Assembly (NCBI GenBank): GCA_005773635.1
Contig: SXHN01000054.1
Span: 46,489-110,488, forward strand
DNA from: Actinomycetota bacterium
GTDB lineage: Bacteria; Actinomycetota; Acidimicrobiia; IMCC26256; PALSA-610
Direction: 5' to 3'
Length of the DNA stretch: 64,000 nucleotides
The position numbers and the translations under genes were made by a program. Position 1 is the first letter of the stretch; each line of letters opens with the position of its first letter. The notes under the pieces are model-generated. The model saw only the letters and a program-made list of their open reading frames with translations, was not told the DNA's origin and ran no database searches. Of the stretch, positions 26,064 through 34,523 are shown piece by piece.

Positions 26064-27308
26064 ATGTCCAGCGAGGGAACGAGTTATAGCTTGACCCAAA
26101 CAGCAGCGCGGAAGTGGCGCGTCGCGGTCGTGGCGGCTGAACACCGTGAACGAACCAAATGGTCGATCGAGTTGGCCTCCTTCGGCACTACGGCGTACGA
26201 CACGCTCGACGCACTGCTCGACACCGTCGACGAACACGAACCTGTAGTTGTGTTGCTCAGCCCTGACTACGCGACCGAAGGTGGCTTTCGCCAGATTCAG
26301 CGCATGTCGCGTAGTCATCCGGCGGTCGGTGCGATTCTGTGTCTCGATGCCTTAGTGATTGAGACCTTGCAGAACGCATTGCGGTGTGGGGTCAAAGACG
26401 TTACGACGGTCGATGCCGACGAGGCCACGCTGCGCCAATGCGTGGAGCGCGTCGCCGAAACGGTTGCTGAAGTCGCGCGGGCGTCTACACCAGTCGTTTC
26501 CGCTGGGATTTCCGAAACTCGCGGGCGTGTCATCGTCGCATTCTCAACCAAGGGCGGCGTGGGTAAGAGCATGGTGGCGACGAACCTGTCGACCGGGTTA
26601 GCGATGCGAGGCAGGAAAACTGTCGTCGTCGACTGCGACTTGCAGTTTGGTGACGTGGCAGTGTTGCTTGGAATCCCGCCGCAACACACGACGATCGACG
26701 CGGCCGGAGCCATTGAACACGCAGATCTCGACCTGATGGAAAGCCTGCTTTCGGTGCACCCACAGACCGATCTCCGCGTGCTTCCCGCACCGATTGAGCC
26801 GTCGGCGGCTGATGCAATCACGCCGGAAGTAATGATCAAGATTGTTGAGTTGTTGCGGCAGCGCCACGACTTTGTGGTCGTTGACATGCCTCCCCACTTT
26901 GATGATGTGGTTCTGGCACTACTCGACTACGCCGATGACGTAGTGCTGGTTGCTTCGATGGATATACCGAGTATCAAGAACCTCAAAGTTGGAATGCAAA
27001 CCCTCGACTTGCTCGCCCTCGCCGGCGACAAACTCAAGCTCGTGCTCAACCGAGCGAACGCAAAAGTGAATCTCGAACTGGCTGACGTAGAGCGAGCGCT
27101 GGGCATGGCGACCGATTTCCGAGTGCCGTCCGACATTTGTGTACCCCAAGCCGTGAACCGAGGTATCCCGGTCATTTTGGATCGTCCGAAATCGAACGCC
27201 GGGATGGCGTTGGGAATTATCGCTGATTACTTCGCGGGCACCGCGCCCGGTGATGAGGCAGCGCCAGCCGTAACTGCAACTCCGAAACGTCGTTGGCGGA
27301 GAGACTGA
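26064..27308 (+). CDS. tadZ: CpaE/TadZ-like ParA/MinD-family ATPase
   Basis: 414 residues. A degenerate receiver-like domain at about 17-130 (WRVAVVAAEHRERTKWSIEL; CGVKDVTTVDADEATL), then a ParA/MinD ATPase with deviant Walker A VIVAFSTKGGVGKSMVATNL, VVDCDLQFGDVAVLLG and VVDMPPHFDDVVLALLDYAD. The family localises the pilus machinery at a pole or patch. The C-terminus ends in basic residues (PKRRWRRD). It precedes tadA by eight nt, and its GAGA end supplies the tadA ribosome-binding site. Most likely part of a single tad transcript. Confidence 0.93.
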   Translation: MSSEGTSYSLTQTAARKWRVAVVAAEHRERTKWSIELASFGTTAYDTLDALLDTVDEHEPVVVLLSPDYATEGGFRQIQRMSRSHPAVGAILCLDALVIETLQNALRCGVKDVTTVDADEATLRQCVERVAETVAEVARASTPVVSAGISETRGRVIVAFSTKGGVGKSMVATNLSTGLAMRGRKTVVVDCDLQFGDVAVLLGIPPQHTTIDAAGAIEHADLDLMESLLSVHPQTDLRVLPAPIEPSAADAITPEVMIKIVELLRQRHDFVVVDMPPHFDDVVLALLDYADDVVLVASMDIPSIKNLKVGMQTLDLLALAGDKLKLVLNRANAKVNLELADVERALGMATDFRVPSDICVPQAVNRGIPVILDRPKSNAGMALGIIADYFAGTAPGDEAAPAVTATPKRRWRRD

Positions 27309-27316
27309 GGAACAGC

Positions 27317-28669
27317 ATGTCACAATTCACGAAATGGCAAGACTTTCAAAAGCCCGCTGCGTCAGGCAGGGCCCAGCAGGTCGAAGAACTGAAGCTCAAA
27401 GTTCACGCACGGGTCATTGAAACGCTCGGCCCGTTGCTTGAGGACACCAATACCAGTGACGCCGACCTTCGCCGCGCTATTGCTGACACGATTCATAAGA
27501 CGATTGCCGAAGACGCATTGGTGCTGTCTGGTACCGAACGTGCCGAACTTGTGCGCGAGATCACTGATGACGCGCTCGGCTACGGGCCCATCGACCGTTT
27601 CGTAAAAGACCCCACAATCAGCGAAATCATGTGCAATGGCCCACACGACGTGTTCGTGGAACGCGACGGGCGCCTGGTGCGCAGCGACGCGCATTTTACC
27701 GACGAAAACCATTTGCGGCGCGTAATCGAACGAATCGTAAGCGAAGTAGGTCGGCGAGTCGATGAATCGACACCGATGGTCGATGCTCGGTTGCCGGATG
27801 GTTCTCGCGTGAACGCTGTCGTGCATCCTGTCGCGGTTGGCGGGCCATTTCTCACCATTCGTAAATTCTCCAAGGTTCCACTGCAGATCTCCGATCTCAT
27901 CAACTTCGGAACGTGCACGCCCGCGGTTGCTCACTTTCTTGACGCGTGCGTCCGAGGTCGTCTGAATTGCATCATTTCCGGTGGTACCGGTTCGGGCAAG
28001 ACCACACTGCTGAACGTGCTGTCGTCATTCGTGCCCCCGTCGGAGCGAGTCGTCACCGTCGAGGATGCCAAGGAATTGCGGCTTCAGCAGGAACACGTTG
28101 TGGCGATGGAAACTCGGCCACCGAACATCGAGGGCACCGGCGAAGTCACGATTCGTGATCTCGTGCGCAACTCGTTGCGTATGCGCCCCGACCGCATCAT
28201 CGTTGGTGAGTGTCGCGGCCCTGAAGCACTCGACATGCTCCAGGCCATGAACACAGGCCACGACGGATCATTGACGACCATTCACTGCAACTCGCCACGC
28301 GATGCGCTGAGCCGTATCGAAACGCTGGTTTTGATGGCCGGTCTCGACATTCCGGCGCGTGGTGTGAAAGAGCAAGTCTCTTCGGCACTCGATCTCATTG
28401 TGCACGTGTCGAGACTTCGCGACGGCACGCGACGGATCACTCACGTCTCGGAGGTTGCGGGCATGGAAGGCGAGACCATCGTGCTCCAAGACTTGTACCT
28501 GTTCGACTTCGGCATGGGTGTTGATGCCGACAATAAGTTCGTTGGCCGTTTGAAGAGCACGGGTATTCGTCCGCGCTTTACGGACCGCCTCGCCGATCAA
28601 GGTATCCGTCTCGAAGGTGAACTCTTTACGCTGGAACCGTTTGTACGACGCGCTGGAGGTGGACGATGA
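27317..28669 (+). CDS. tadA: Tad/Flp pilus secretion ATPase TadA/CpaF
   Basis: 450 residues. Hexameric GSPII_E-type ATPase powering pilin assembly and retraction. Walker A is [20 protein letters not shown]. The Asp-box [20 protein letters not shown], Walker [21 protein letters not shown] and His-box [20 protein letters not shown] all follow in order. ATG 27317 is preceded by GAGGA. The stop overlaps the tadB ATG as ATGA. The N-terminal domain has [19 protein letters not shown] and [14 protein letters not shown], which are typical for CpaF. Confidence 0.96.
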   Translation: MSQFTKWQDFQKPAASGRAQQVEELKLKVHARVIETLGPLLEDTNTSDADLRRAIADTIHKTIAEDALVLSGTERAELVREITDDALGYGPIDRFVKDPTISEIMCNGPHDVFVERDGRLVRSDAHFTDENHLRRVIERIVSEVGRRVDESTPMVDARLPDGSRVNAVVHPVAVGGPFLTIRKFSKVPLQISDLINFGTCTPAVAHFLDACVRGRLNCIISGGTGSGKTTLLNVLSSFVPPSERVVTVEDAKELRLQQEHVVAMETRPPNIEGTGEVTIRDLVRNSLRMRPDRIIVGECRGPEALDMLQAMNTGHDGSLTTIHCNSPRDALSRIETLVLMAGLDIPARGVKEQVSSALDLIVHVSRLRDGTRRITHVSEVAGMEGETIVLQDLYLFDFGMGVDADNKFVGRLKSTGIRPRFTDRLADQGIRLEGELFTLEPFVRRAGGGR

Positions 28670-29685
28670 ATTCTGTGGGCGCGGCCTTTTTCGATTCGGC
28701 AGTCTTTCGGTACGTGCTCGTCGCATTGTGCGCGATCGCGGCTGCTGCTATTGGAGTTGCAGTATCGTTCGTTGCGAGTAAGCGCTTCGGCCGCATCGAG
28801 CGACGTCTCGCCGGCTACGAGCCATTGGGCAATGGTGGGGCAGCTCGACCGATGTCGCAGCACGATGTTTTCGACCTATCCAGCGAAAGCAAGGTTGTCA
28901 CCAACGCCGTTGACAAGACGCGCGACATCGCCGAGCGCGCAGGTGTGCTCACCAAGGTGGAACTATTTCTCGAGCAGGCGAATGTTCCCATGCGTCCAGC
29001 TGAGTTGCTGTTCTACGGACCCGTTGGAGCGTTACTGGTTGCCGCTTTCGCTTTCTTGCTCTTTGAACCACTCTCGGCGCTGCTCATCGTGCTCGGCGTC
29101 GTTTTGGTGCCATTGGCAGTGCTCGGCCGCAAACGTGCGAGTCGATTGAAAAAGTTTGAGAAGCAACTTCCTGACTCACTGAACTTGCTCGCGGGTTCCA
29201 TGCGAGCTGGATTTTCGTTTATGCAGGGTCTCGAAGCGATCGCCAACGAAGCCGCCGAACCCGCAAGGCGCGAATTGCAGCGTGTCTTCACCGAAGCGCG
29301 GCTTGGCCGCAACGTGGAAGACGCGTTGGAAGACTGTGCTGTGCGAATGGACAGCGTGGATATGGGTTGGGTCGTGATGGCTTTGCGAATTCAGCGCGAA
29401 GTCGGTGGCAACTTGGCTGAGTTGCTCGACACGGTGGCGAACACAATGACGCAACGTGAGCGGCTTCGTAGCGAGTTGAAGTCACTGACCGCGGAAGGGC
29501 GATTTTCGGGAGTCGTGCTGACGATCATGCCGTTCTTTTTCTTGCTGATGTTTCAGGTTCTTGAACCCGACTACGTGCCCAAGCTCTTCACAGAAACCAT
29601 CGGCATCATTGCGCTGATTGGTGCTGGTGTGGGCATCATCGTCGGTTGGTTCTGGTTACGCAAAATCGTCGACATCGAGGTATAG
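28666..29685 (+). CDS. tadB: Tad inner-membrane platform protein TadB
   Basis: 339 residues. An N-terminal membrane helix (VLVALCAIAAAAIGVAVSFV), two further helices near 115-150, and a T2SSF domain (LPDSLNLLAGSMRAGFSFMQ; GLEAIANEAAEPARRELQRV; QREVGGNLAELLDTVANTM). C-terminal helices at about 285-335. It forms the membrane platform with TadC and is rotated or deformed by TadA. It starts within the tadA stop (4-nt overlap). Typical length for TadB. Confidence 0.92.
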   Translation: MNSVGAAFFDSAVFRYVLVALCAIAAAAIGVAVSFVASKRFGRIERRLAGYEPLGNGGAARPMSQHDVFDLSSESKVVTNAVDKTRDIAERAGVLTKVELFLEQANVPMRPAELLFYGPVGALLVAAFAFLLFEPLSALLIVLGVVLVPLAVLGRKRASRLKKFEKQLPDSLNLLAGSMRAGFSFMQGLEAIANEAAEPARRELQRVFTEARLGRNVEDALEDCAVRMDSVDMGWVVMALRIQREVGGNLAELLDTVANTMTQRERLRSELKSLTAEGRFSGVVLTIMPFFFLLMFQVLEPDYVPKLFTETIGIIALIGAGVGIIVGWFWLRKIVDIEV

Positions 29686-29687
29686 CT

Positions 29688-30599
29688 GTGCTGATTTTGA
29701 TTATTGCGGGTTTTAGCGTTGCCGTAGGGCTTGCCGCGCTCACCACTGTTGCTGAAGTAGGGAACCGCTCCGACACGCGTCGTTCACTGAAAGCCCTTGA
29801 CGGCTACCAGGTGACCGTGGTGCGCGAGCAGGAGATGCTCGAATCATTCGGCAAACGAGTGTTGTCGCCGATCGCCGATTCTCTCGGGCAACGCCTGAAA
29901 ACGCTGACGCCGTCTGGCTACAACGAAAAAATCGGTCGCAAAATTATGTTGGCCGGCAACCCGGTTGGCTACCAGGTCGATCGCACCATCATGCTGCAGG
30001 CACTCGGAGCATTATCGGTTGTTGTGTGGTTCCCAGTGGTGTACATGGTGCTCGAACTCGATGGTCTCCTCGGCTTGGGTGCGTTCGGGCTGCTGTGGGC
30101 GGGTTCATTCTTGTTGCCCACATTGTCGCTCGACCGTAAGATCGACGATCGCCGCAAAGCGATCGCTCGCGGACTGCCCGACCTGCTAGATCTTCTTGTC
30201 ATTTCCGTCGAAGCTGGGCTGGGCTTCGAACAAGCACTCGACCGGACCGCGAATGCCGTGCCCGGTCATCTCTCTGACGAGTTTCGCCGCATGCTGCAAG
30301 AGACACGTCTGGGTTCGTCGCGAGCCGATGCTCTTCGCGCACTCGATGAGCGTACTGACGTTCCTGAGCTGCGGTCGTTCATTATGGCGTTGTTGCAAGC
30401 AGACACCTTCGGTGTATCCGTCGGTCGCATCCTGCGTGCTCAAGCCGACGAAATGCGCATTCACCGTCGGCTCGCAGCGCAAGAAATGGCGCAGAAAACA
30501 CCTGTGAAGATGTTGTTCCCGTTGGTGACGTGCATTTTTCCGGCTGTATTCGTCATTGTGCTCGGTCCCGCCATGATCACGATCCAAAACACCTTGTAG
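29688..30599 (+). CDS. tadC: Tad inner-membrane platform protein TadC
   Basis: 303 residues from GTG 29688, 2 nt after the tadB stop and with GAGG upstream. An N-terminal membrane helix (LILIIAGFSVAVGLAALTTV), two helices around 95-145, a T2SSF domain with LPDLLDLLVISVEAGLGFEQ, ALDRTANAVPGHLSDEFRRM and ALLQADTFGVSVGRILRAQA, and a terminal hydrophobic helix (MLFPLVTCIFPAVFVIVLG). Partner of TadB in the same operon. Confidence 0.92.
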   Translation: MLILIIAGFSVAVGLAALTTVAEVGNRSDTRRSLKALDGYQVTVVREQEMLESFGKRVLSPIADSLGQRLKTLTPSGYNEKIGRKIMLAGNPVGYQVDRTIMLQALGALSVVVWFPVVYMVLELDGLLGLGAFGLLWAGSFLLPTLSLDRKIDDRRKAIARGLPDLLDLLVISVEAGLGFEQALDRTANAVPGHLSDEFRRMLQETRLGSSRADALRALDERTDVPELRSFIMALLQADTFGVSVGRILRAQADEMRIHRRLAAQEMAQKTPVKMLFPLVTCIFPAVFVIVLGPAMITIQNTL

Positions 30600-30627
30600 C
30601 AAACGCGGTTTTGTCGATAGAGACGAT

Positions 30628-32133
30628 ATGACGACCACCATTTCTGAGGTGACTGCTGCCGTCGACGAAGTGGTCGCATCGTCGGCCACGAATGCCGAAA
30701 GCGCGCAGTCGACGCGTCAAGGGTTCGGGTCATTTACTTGGCTGTTTACCGCCGGGTTCGCTATCGGTGGATTCAAAGTCGGTTCGGCGCGTTTGCACGA
30801 CAACTCCTTTTTTGTGCATCTCACCACCGGCAAGTGGATGCTGGAGCACGGTGCAGTGCCGCGGGTCGACTATTACTCGTTCGCTGCAGCCGGCGAATCC
30901 TTCGTCGCGCAGTCGTGGCTCGCGTCGCTTGTGTATGGAGCACTAGATCAGTCACCCGTTGGTGGTCAAGGTATCCGCGTCCTCATGGGCGCCATAGCCG
31001 CAATCATTGCTGTGAGCACGTTTCGACTTGCGTTGCGTATCACCCTCGATCGCAAGCGCGCGATCTTGGTCGCCCTCGCCGCATTTGGCGTGATCGCCGC
31101 GATGTTTTCGGCGCGTCCACTTGGATTTGGTCTGCTCGGTCTCTGCGCAGTGATTTGGATCGTAGAGGCACCGACATCTGCCATCGGCAAGCGCCCAGAG
31201 CTTGCGATTCCCATAGTGATGTGGTTGTGGGGCAATGTCCATGGATCTATGGCGCTGGGGTACCTATACCTTGCCCTGTACTTGTTGGCCCGCGCCTTCG
31301 ACGGCTCGGTGGCGTGGCGCCCGGGTAGAGAGCGCCAGTTGGCCATCGGCACGTTGCTGTCGGTGTTGGCAATGCTTGCGAATCCTTACGGCCCGAAACT
31401 GTTGTTCTTTCCGCTTGAGCTGATCGGACGCGGAGAGGCGCTCAAAGACGTCGTGGAGTGGATGTCGCCGAATTTCCACACTGCTGCCGGAATCGCCTTC
31501 GGAGTATTTTTTGCCTTTGCCTTCATCGTGATTGCACGCGGCAACCGACCGTCACGTACTGACGTGATCGTCACGCTGCCATTCATACTGTTGAGCTTCT
31601 GGGCGGTACGCAATACTGCCATCGCCGCTCTGGTCATGGTCCCGATGGTGAGTCGATCGTTCTCAGTCGATCAGCGTCGCAACGAAACGCAAGATCTCCG
31701 TGTCGGACGAATCGCTGGCGTCGCCATCTTGGCGCTTTGCACAGTGTTCTTTGCGCTGACCTTCACGCAACAGCCATACGACACGCAAACCTATTCGCGC
31801 AAGGCGTTTGGATTCCTCGAAACGAATGGGCTCCTCGGTCAAAAGATGCTGACAACAGACGCGAATGCGGGCTGGGTGCTAGCTAAGTATTTTCCGAGGC
31901 AGCAAGTGTTCATGGACGATCGTTTCGACATGTTCCCTGAGGCCGTGATCACGGACTATGCGACTATTTCGAGGGCTCGACCGGGTTGGGATGCCAGGCT
32001 CGATCACTACGAAATTCAAGTAGTGGTGTGGCCGACGTCAAACGCACTGACCCAAGTCCTCGCACTCGACAAACGTTGGGACCGTGCGTATCGAGATGTT
32101 GAGTGGACGGTTTTCACGCGCTCGGCAACTTGA
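30628..32133 (+). CDS. Polytopic membrane protein, GT-C-like
   Basis: 501 residues with about ten membrane helices and a soluble C-terminal part (from ~385) that includes TTDANAGWVLAKYFPRQQVF and VFMDDRFDMFPEAVITDYA. The early polar loop HDNSFFVHLTTGKWMLEHGA and VDYYSFAAAGESFVAQSWLA resembles dolichyl-phosphate-sugar transferases and the uncharacterised relatives found beside pilus and glycan genes. The fold assignment is tentative and the substrate is unknown. It starts 28 nt after tadC, so it is probably expressed with the Tad genes and could modify pilins. A hairpin terminator overlaps its stop. Confidence 0.72.
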   Translation: MTTTISEVTAAVDEVVASSATNAESAQSTRQGFGSFTWLFTAGFAIGGFKVGSARLHDNSFFVHLTTGKWMLEHGAVPRVDYYSFAAAGESFVAQSWLASLVYGALDQSPVGGQGIRVLMGAIAAIIAVSTFRLALRITLDRKRAILVALAAFGVIAAMFSARPLGFGLLGLCAVIWIVEAPTSAIGKRPELAIPIVMWLWGNVHGSMALGYLYLALYLLARAFDGSVAWRPGRERQLAIGTLLSVLAMLANPYGPKLLFFPLELIGRGEALKDVVEWMSPNFHTAAGIAFGVFFAFAFIVIARGNRPSRTDVIVTLPFILLSFWAVRNTAIAALVMVPMVSRSFSVDQRRNETQDLRVGRIAGVAILALCTVFFALTFTQQPYDTQTYSRKAFGFLETNGLLGQKMLTTDANAGWVLAKYFPRQQVFMDDRFDMFPEAVITDYATISRARPGWDARLDHYEIQVVVWPTSNALTQVLALDKRWDRAYRDVEWTVFTRSAT

Positions 32134-32162
32134 GAGGCCGCCAGCGTTTGCTGACGGCCTCT
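32133..32162. terminator. Bidirectional terminator between convergent genes
   Basis: Inverted repeat AGAGGCCG-CCAGC ... GCTGA-CGGCCTCT with one mismatch, loop GTTT, located at the end of the membrane-protein gene. The + side is followed by GAGTTTTCTC. It separates that gene from the convergent pilin gene at 32210. Confidence 0.75.
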
Positions 32163-32200
32163 GAGTTTTCTCTTGAAGCCATTGCTGGCCCGGTGTTGCT

Positions 32201-32209
32201 GGGGGGGGG
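32201..32209 (-). repeat. G9/C9 homopolymer tract after first pilin gene
   Basis: Nine G residues on the + strand (C on the pilin strand), directly after the stop of the first Flp pilin gene. The same position after the second copy has five G residues. Such tracts are prone to slippage, though this one lies outside the coding sequence. Confidence 0.8.
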
Positions 32210-32392
32210 CTAGAAGCCGGCGTTGGCCGAGGAAAGCTTCGTTGAAACGTTGCTACCAAGTGCTTGCACGGCAACGAGCACGATGATCGCGATGAACGCG
32301 AGCAGGAGCAGGTATTCGACCAAGTTGGCGCCACGCTCGTCGCGGTTCACGAACTTGCTCTGAAGCCAGGTGCGAAAGATGAAAAGATCCAT
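32210..32392 (-). CDS. flp: Flp-family type IVb pilin, copy 1
   Basis: 60 residues. Major-subunit type pilin: a short basic leader (MDLFIFRTWLQSKFVNRDER), then the processing region RGANLVEYLLLLAFIAIIVL, where cleavage follows Gly and the mature protein begins with a hydrophobic helix containing the conserved Glu5-like E, then GSNVSTKLSSANAGF. ATG 32392 has AAAGGA seven nt upstream. It differs from copy 2 by a single residue (Q versus R in VAVQALG). It probably forms the pilus built by the Tad machinery upstream on the other strand. Confidence 0.95.
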   Translation of the reverse strand: MDLFIFRTWLQSKFVNRDERGANLVEYLLLLAFIAIIVLVAVQALGSNVSTKLSSANAGF

Positions 32393-32546
32393 GTTTGTGT
32401 CCTTTGTGGGTTGGCGACGCAATGACTGCTGGTGTGTTTCGACCTCGTTCACTCTGCCTGAGGTGACTGATCCAGTCGATAGGTCGTCGTGCTCAAATGC
32501 CTAGCCTCATCTGTGGCGCTAGGCACATACAGGAACGCGTGCGCAC

Positions 32547-32590
32547 AACGACAGAGGTCGCAGGCATCCGTGCCTGCGACCTCTGTCGTT
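32547..32590 (-). terminator. 20-bp perfect hairpin between pilin genes
   Basis: Perfect inverted repeat AACGACAGAGGTCGCAGGCA / TGCCTGCGACCTCTGTCGTT with a TCCG loop, 33 nt downstream of copy 2 on its strand. It is far stronger than a usual terminator stem and lacks a clear T run. It may limit read-through into copy 1 or protect a short mRNA 3' end. Confidence 0.75.
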
Positions 32591-32623
32591 TGTGGCCGTT
32601 GCCGGCCGCGTATTACTGGGGGA

Positions 32624-32806
32624 CTAGAAGCCGGCGTTGGCCGAGGAAAGCTTCGTTGAAACGTTGCTACCAAGTGCACGGACGGCAACGAGCACGATGA
32701 TCGCGATGAACGCGAGCAGGAGCAAGTATTCGACCAAGTTGGCGCCACGCTCGTCGCGGTTCACGAACTTGCTCTGAAGCCAGGTGCGGAAGATGAAAAG
32801 ATCCAT
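32624..32806 (-). CDS. flp: Flp-family type IVb pilin, copy 2
   Basis: 60 residues, nearly identical to copy 1 at 32210-32392: about five nucleotide differences over 183 nt and one amino-acid change (VAVRALG). The same leader, cleavage region RGANLVEYLLLLAFIAIIVL and C-terminus SSANAGF. ATG 32806 is preceded by AAAGGAAA. The sequence similarity starts at the ATG and ends near the stop, so this looks like a recent tandem duplication or gene conversion limited to the coding region. Confidence 0.95.
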   Translation of the reverse strand: MDLFIFRTWLQSKFVNRDERGANLVEYLLLLAFIAIIVLVAVRALGSNVSTKLSSANAGF

Positions 32807-33211
32807 GTGTATTTCCTTTGTTGTGTAGGGGTTGCTGCGTGTGGGATGAGTATCGCCACACAGAGTGAACAAATCCATGGGTCATCAGAACCAAACCGCG
32901 CGGCGCGACGATGGCGCCCGACACAGTTCCGACGCGATTTGGAGGGCTCTCGACCTAGCAATAGGCCGACCGGACTAGAGACTGATCGGCATCCTGTGCC
33001 CCTCGGGCACTCACCGACCTGCCGTGATGTACTTGCAATAACACGCTCAGTTCGGGCAATCCGAGCGGGGCCAGGGCGACGGGCGACAAGGTTGCGTCAT
33101 GGCCCTACCCGGCTGAAACGTATGCTGTTGACCCATCGAGTTGGACGCAAAGTGGTTCGATCGGTCATGCTCCAGCCGGTTGGTACGTGCATCACAACGA
33201 AGGAGAGAATC
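32807..33211. other. 405-nt intergenic region, no gene seen
   Basis: No convincing coding frame on either strand. It must hold the promoter of pilin copy 2 (minus strand) and that of the ABM gene (plus strand). Features seen: a small inverted repeat GTGCCC-ctc-GGGCAC (32996-33010) immediately followed by the first copy of the dispersed repeat at 33012, and an AAGGAG site before the ABM ATG. Confidence 0.6.
33012..33068 (+). repeat. Dispersed repeat, copy A
   Basis: Shares CACCGANCTGCCGT, then ACTTGCAATA and CGGGCAA with copy B at 33507, and ACTTGCAATAACACGC...GGGCAATC-GAGCGG with copy C at 33693. It lies 143 nt upstream of the ABM monooxygenase gene. Function unknown. Confidence 0.7.
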
Positions 33212-33505
33212 ATGTCGGTAGACGTTGTCATCAACTTCGAGGGCTTGCCGGGCCATGCCGCAGAATTACGCAGCCTTCTATCCCAGGGCCGGGATATCAG
33301 CAGAGCTGCGGACGGTTGCGAGTCCTTTGAGCTGTACCAGCGAGAAGATGACGAGAACAAGTTTGTCTTCTTGGAGCGGTGGGCCACGATCGAGTTGCAT
33401 CATGCAAACATGGCGAACAACATCGTGGCTAGCGGTCACCTGGCCAGAATCCTCCCGCTGATCGTCGGTCCCCCCGACAACGGAGTCATCCGACTAGTCG
33501 AATAG
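33212..33505 (+). CDS. ABM-family putative monooxygenase
   Basis: 97 residues. Antibiotic biosynthesis monooxygenase (ABM)/EthD-like ferredoxin fold. The pattern VDVVINFEGLPGHAAELRSL, GCESFELYQREDDENKFVFL and ERWATIELHHANMANNIVAS is the characteristic ABM order (beta, helix, CxxYxLxxxxxxxxxFxxxE-W). Such small dimeric enzymes oxidise quinols or aromatic compounds, or act as haem-degrading relatives; here the substrate is unknown. ATG 33212 has AAGGAGAG upstream. Copy B of the dispersed repeat starts right after its stop codon. An isolated gene between pilin genes. Confidence 0.85.
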   Translation: MSVDVVINFEGLPGHAAELRSLLSQGRDISRAADGCESFELYQREDDENKFVFLERWATIELHHANMANNIVASGHLARILPLIVGPPDNGVIRLVE

Positions 33506-33506
33506 A

Positions 33507-33563
33507 CACCGAGCTGCCGTTACGGACTTGCAATATCGGGCGCGGACCGGGCAAATCCCTAAC
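33507..33563 (+). repeat. Dispersed repeat, copy B
   Basis: Begins 2 nt after the ABM stop. CACCGAGCTGCCGT and GACTTGCAATA align with copy A; GGACCGGGCAA aligns with copy C. Followed by a C-rich stretch including a C9 run at 33602-33610. Confidence 0.7.
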
Positions 33564-33692
33564 CCGCCCGACCTCCACACCAGCCCGCAGGGGGTCCCCC
33601 ACCCCCCCCCTGTTAGATATCCGCCGCTCGCATTTCGGGCGCTCCGTATTGAGGCACTGCCGAAGAGTTTTTGCGACGCGTCTCGCGACGCG

Positions 33693-33731
33693 GAGTTGCA
33701 ATAACACGCAGAGACCGGGCAATCGGAGCGG
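33693..33731 (+). repeat. Dispersed repeat, copy C
   Basis: GAGTTGCAATAACACGCAGA followed by GACCGGGCAATCGGAGCGG. It matches copy A over about 39 nt with few differences but lacks the upstream CACCGA part. It ends nine nt from the stop of the PhyH gene on the other strand. Confidence 0.7.
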
Positions 33732-33740
33732 TTCTCGCGT

Positions 33741-34523
33741 TCACATTTGAAGTGCGAGGCGCACTGTCTCTTTGACCGCAGAATCGATGCCGCGATCTGC
33801 GTAGTCGTAACCGCCCAGCGATTCGCCCTCCGCGTGGTGGATACATGGTTGGCCGACGAATCGCGGCGTGGTCCCAACGTGTGGCCAGGATGCGGCGTGA
33901 ACCAGGAATGGATGACACAGGAAGACGTCGCCCGCTGACCCGGTCGCATGCACGGTCGGTCGGTTCAATGCTGCAGGTGCTGCCGCTGCGACGTCGAACG
34001 TCACGCCTTCGGGTTCTGCCGTGGACAGTGCGCGCGCAACGTCAAGGTGCGAGCCGTTCTTGATGCGGGTCGGAGCGTCGACAAGACCGACCTCGGTGAA
34101 CAACATGAGCAGCAGGAGCGCACGTCCTCTGGAGGCGAAATTGACTTTGTACGTCGGATACTCGCCGAAGCTCCCGTCGATGTGCCATCCCGTATCGCCA
34201 GGGTCTTCAGTCGACGGGAATCGAATTGGAAATGTTCCGTAGCCGCCAAGGCGCGGTTGCCAAAGCCCGACGCCGACCAAGTCGTCGATTGCCCCCAGAA
34301 GTCGTGGAGCGTTGACCGCGTCCATGAGTCCGGGCGACGATGTGCCGAAAACTCGCATGACAGGGTGCGTCCATGTCGTGACGTCGTCGGGGTCAGCGTC
34401 TAGGTCTGACCACAGTTCCGACACGCATTGTGCTGCGAGAAGCGGATCGAAGGCAGCGTCTAACCGGACGAACCCATCGGTGACGAACCGGTGGATCTGG
34501 TCGTCTGTCAGCACCGTTGGCAT
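33741..34523 (-). CDS. Phytanoyl-CoA dioxygenase (PhyH) family protein
   Basis: 260 residues. Non-haem Fe(II)/2-oxoglutarate oxygenase fold. The metal-binding facial triad is seen in GWHIDGSFGEYP (His-x-Asp) and the distal histidine in VFLCHPFLVHAASWPHVG. N-terminal LTDDQIHRFVTDGFVRLDAA is the usual opening of the family. ATG 34523 is chosen; a GTG at 34559 would add 12 residues. The oxidised substrate is not known, and members act on lipids, quorum signals or natural products. It is isolated, with a repeat copy near its 3' end. Confidence 0.87.
   Translation of the reverse strand: MPTVLTDDQIHRFVTDGFVRLDAAFDPLLAAQCVSELWSDLDADPDDVTTWTHPVMRVFGTSSPGLMDAVNAPRLLGAIDDLVGVGLWQPRLGGYGTFPIRFPSTEDPGDTGWHIDGSFGEYPTYKVNFASRGRALLLLMLFTEVGLVDAPTRIKNGSHLDVARALSTAEPEGVTFDVAAAAPAALNRPTVHATGSAGDVFLCHPFLVHAASWPHVGTTPRFVGQPCIHHAEGESLGGYDYADRGIDSAVKETVRLALQM

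Noticed and set aside
33012..33731. Repeats around ABM as integron attC sites
   Set aside because: No GTTRRRY/RYYYAAC core pair, no strong palindromic stem and no integron integrase in the window; kept only as a dispersed repeat.
33494..33949. 151-residue minus-strand frame over the repeats
   Set aside because: It overlaps the 3' half of PhyH in another frame and is largely made of two repeat copies; not coding.
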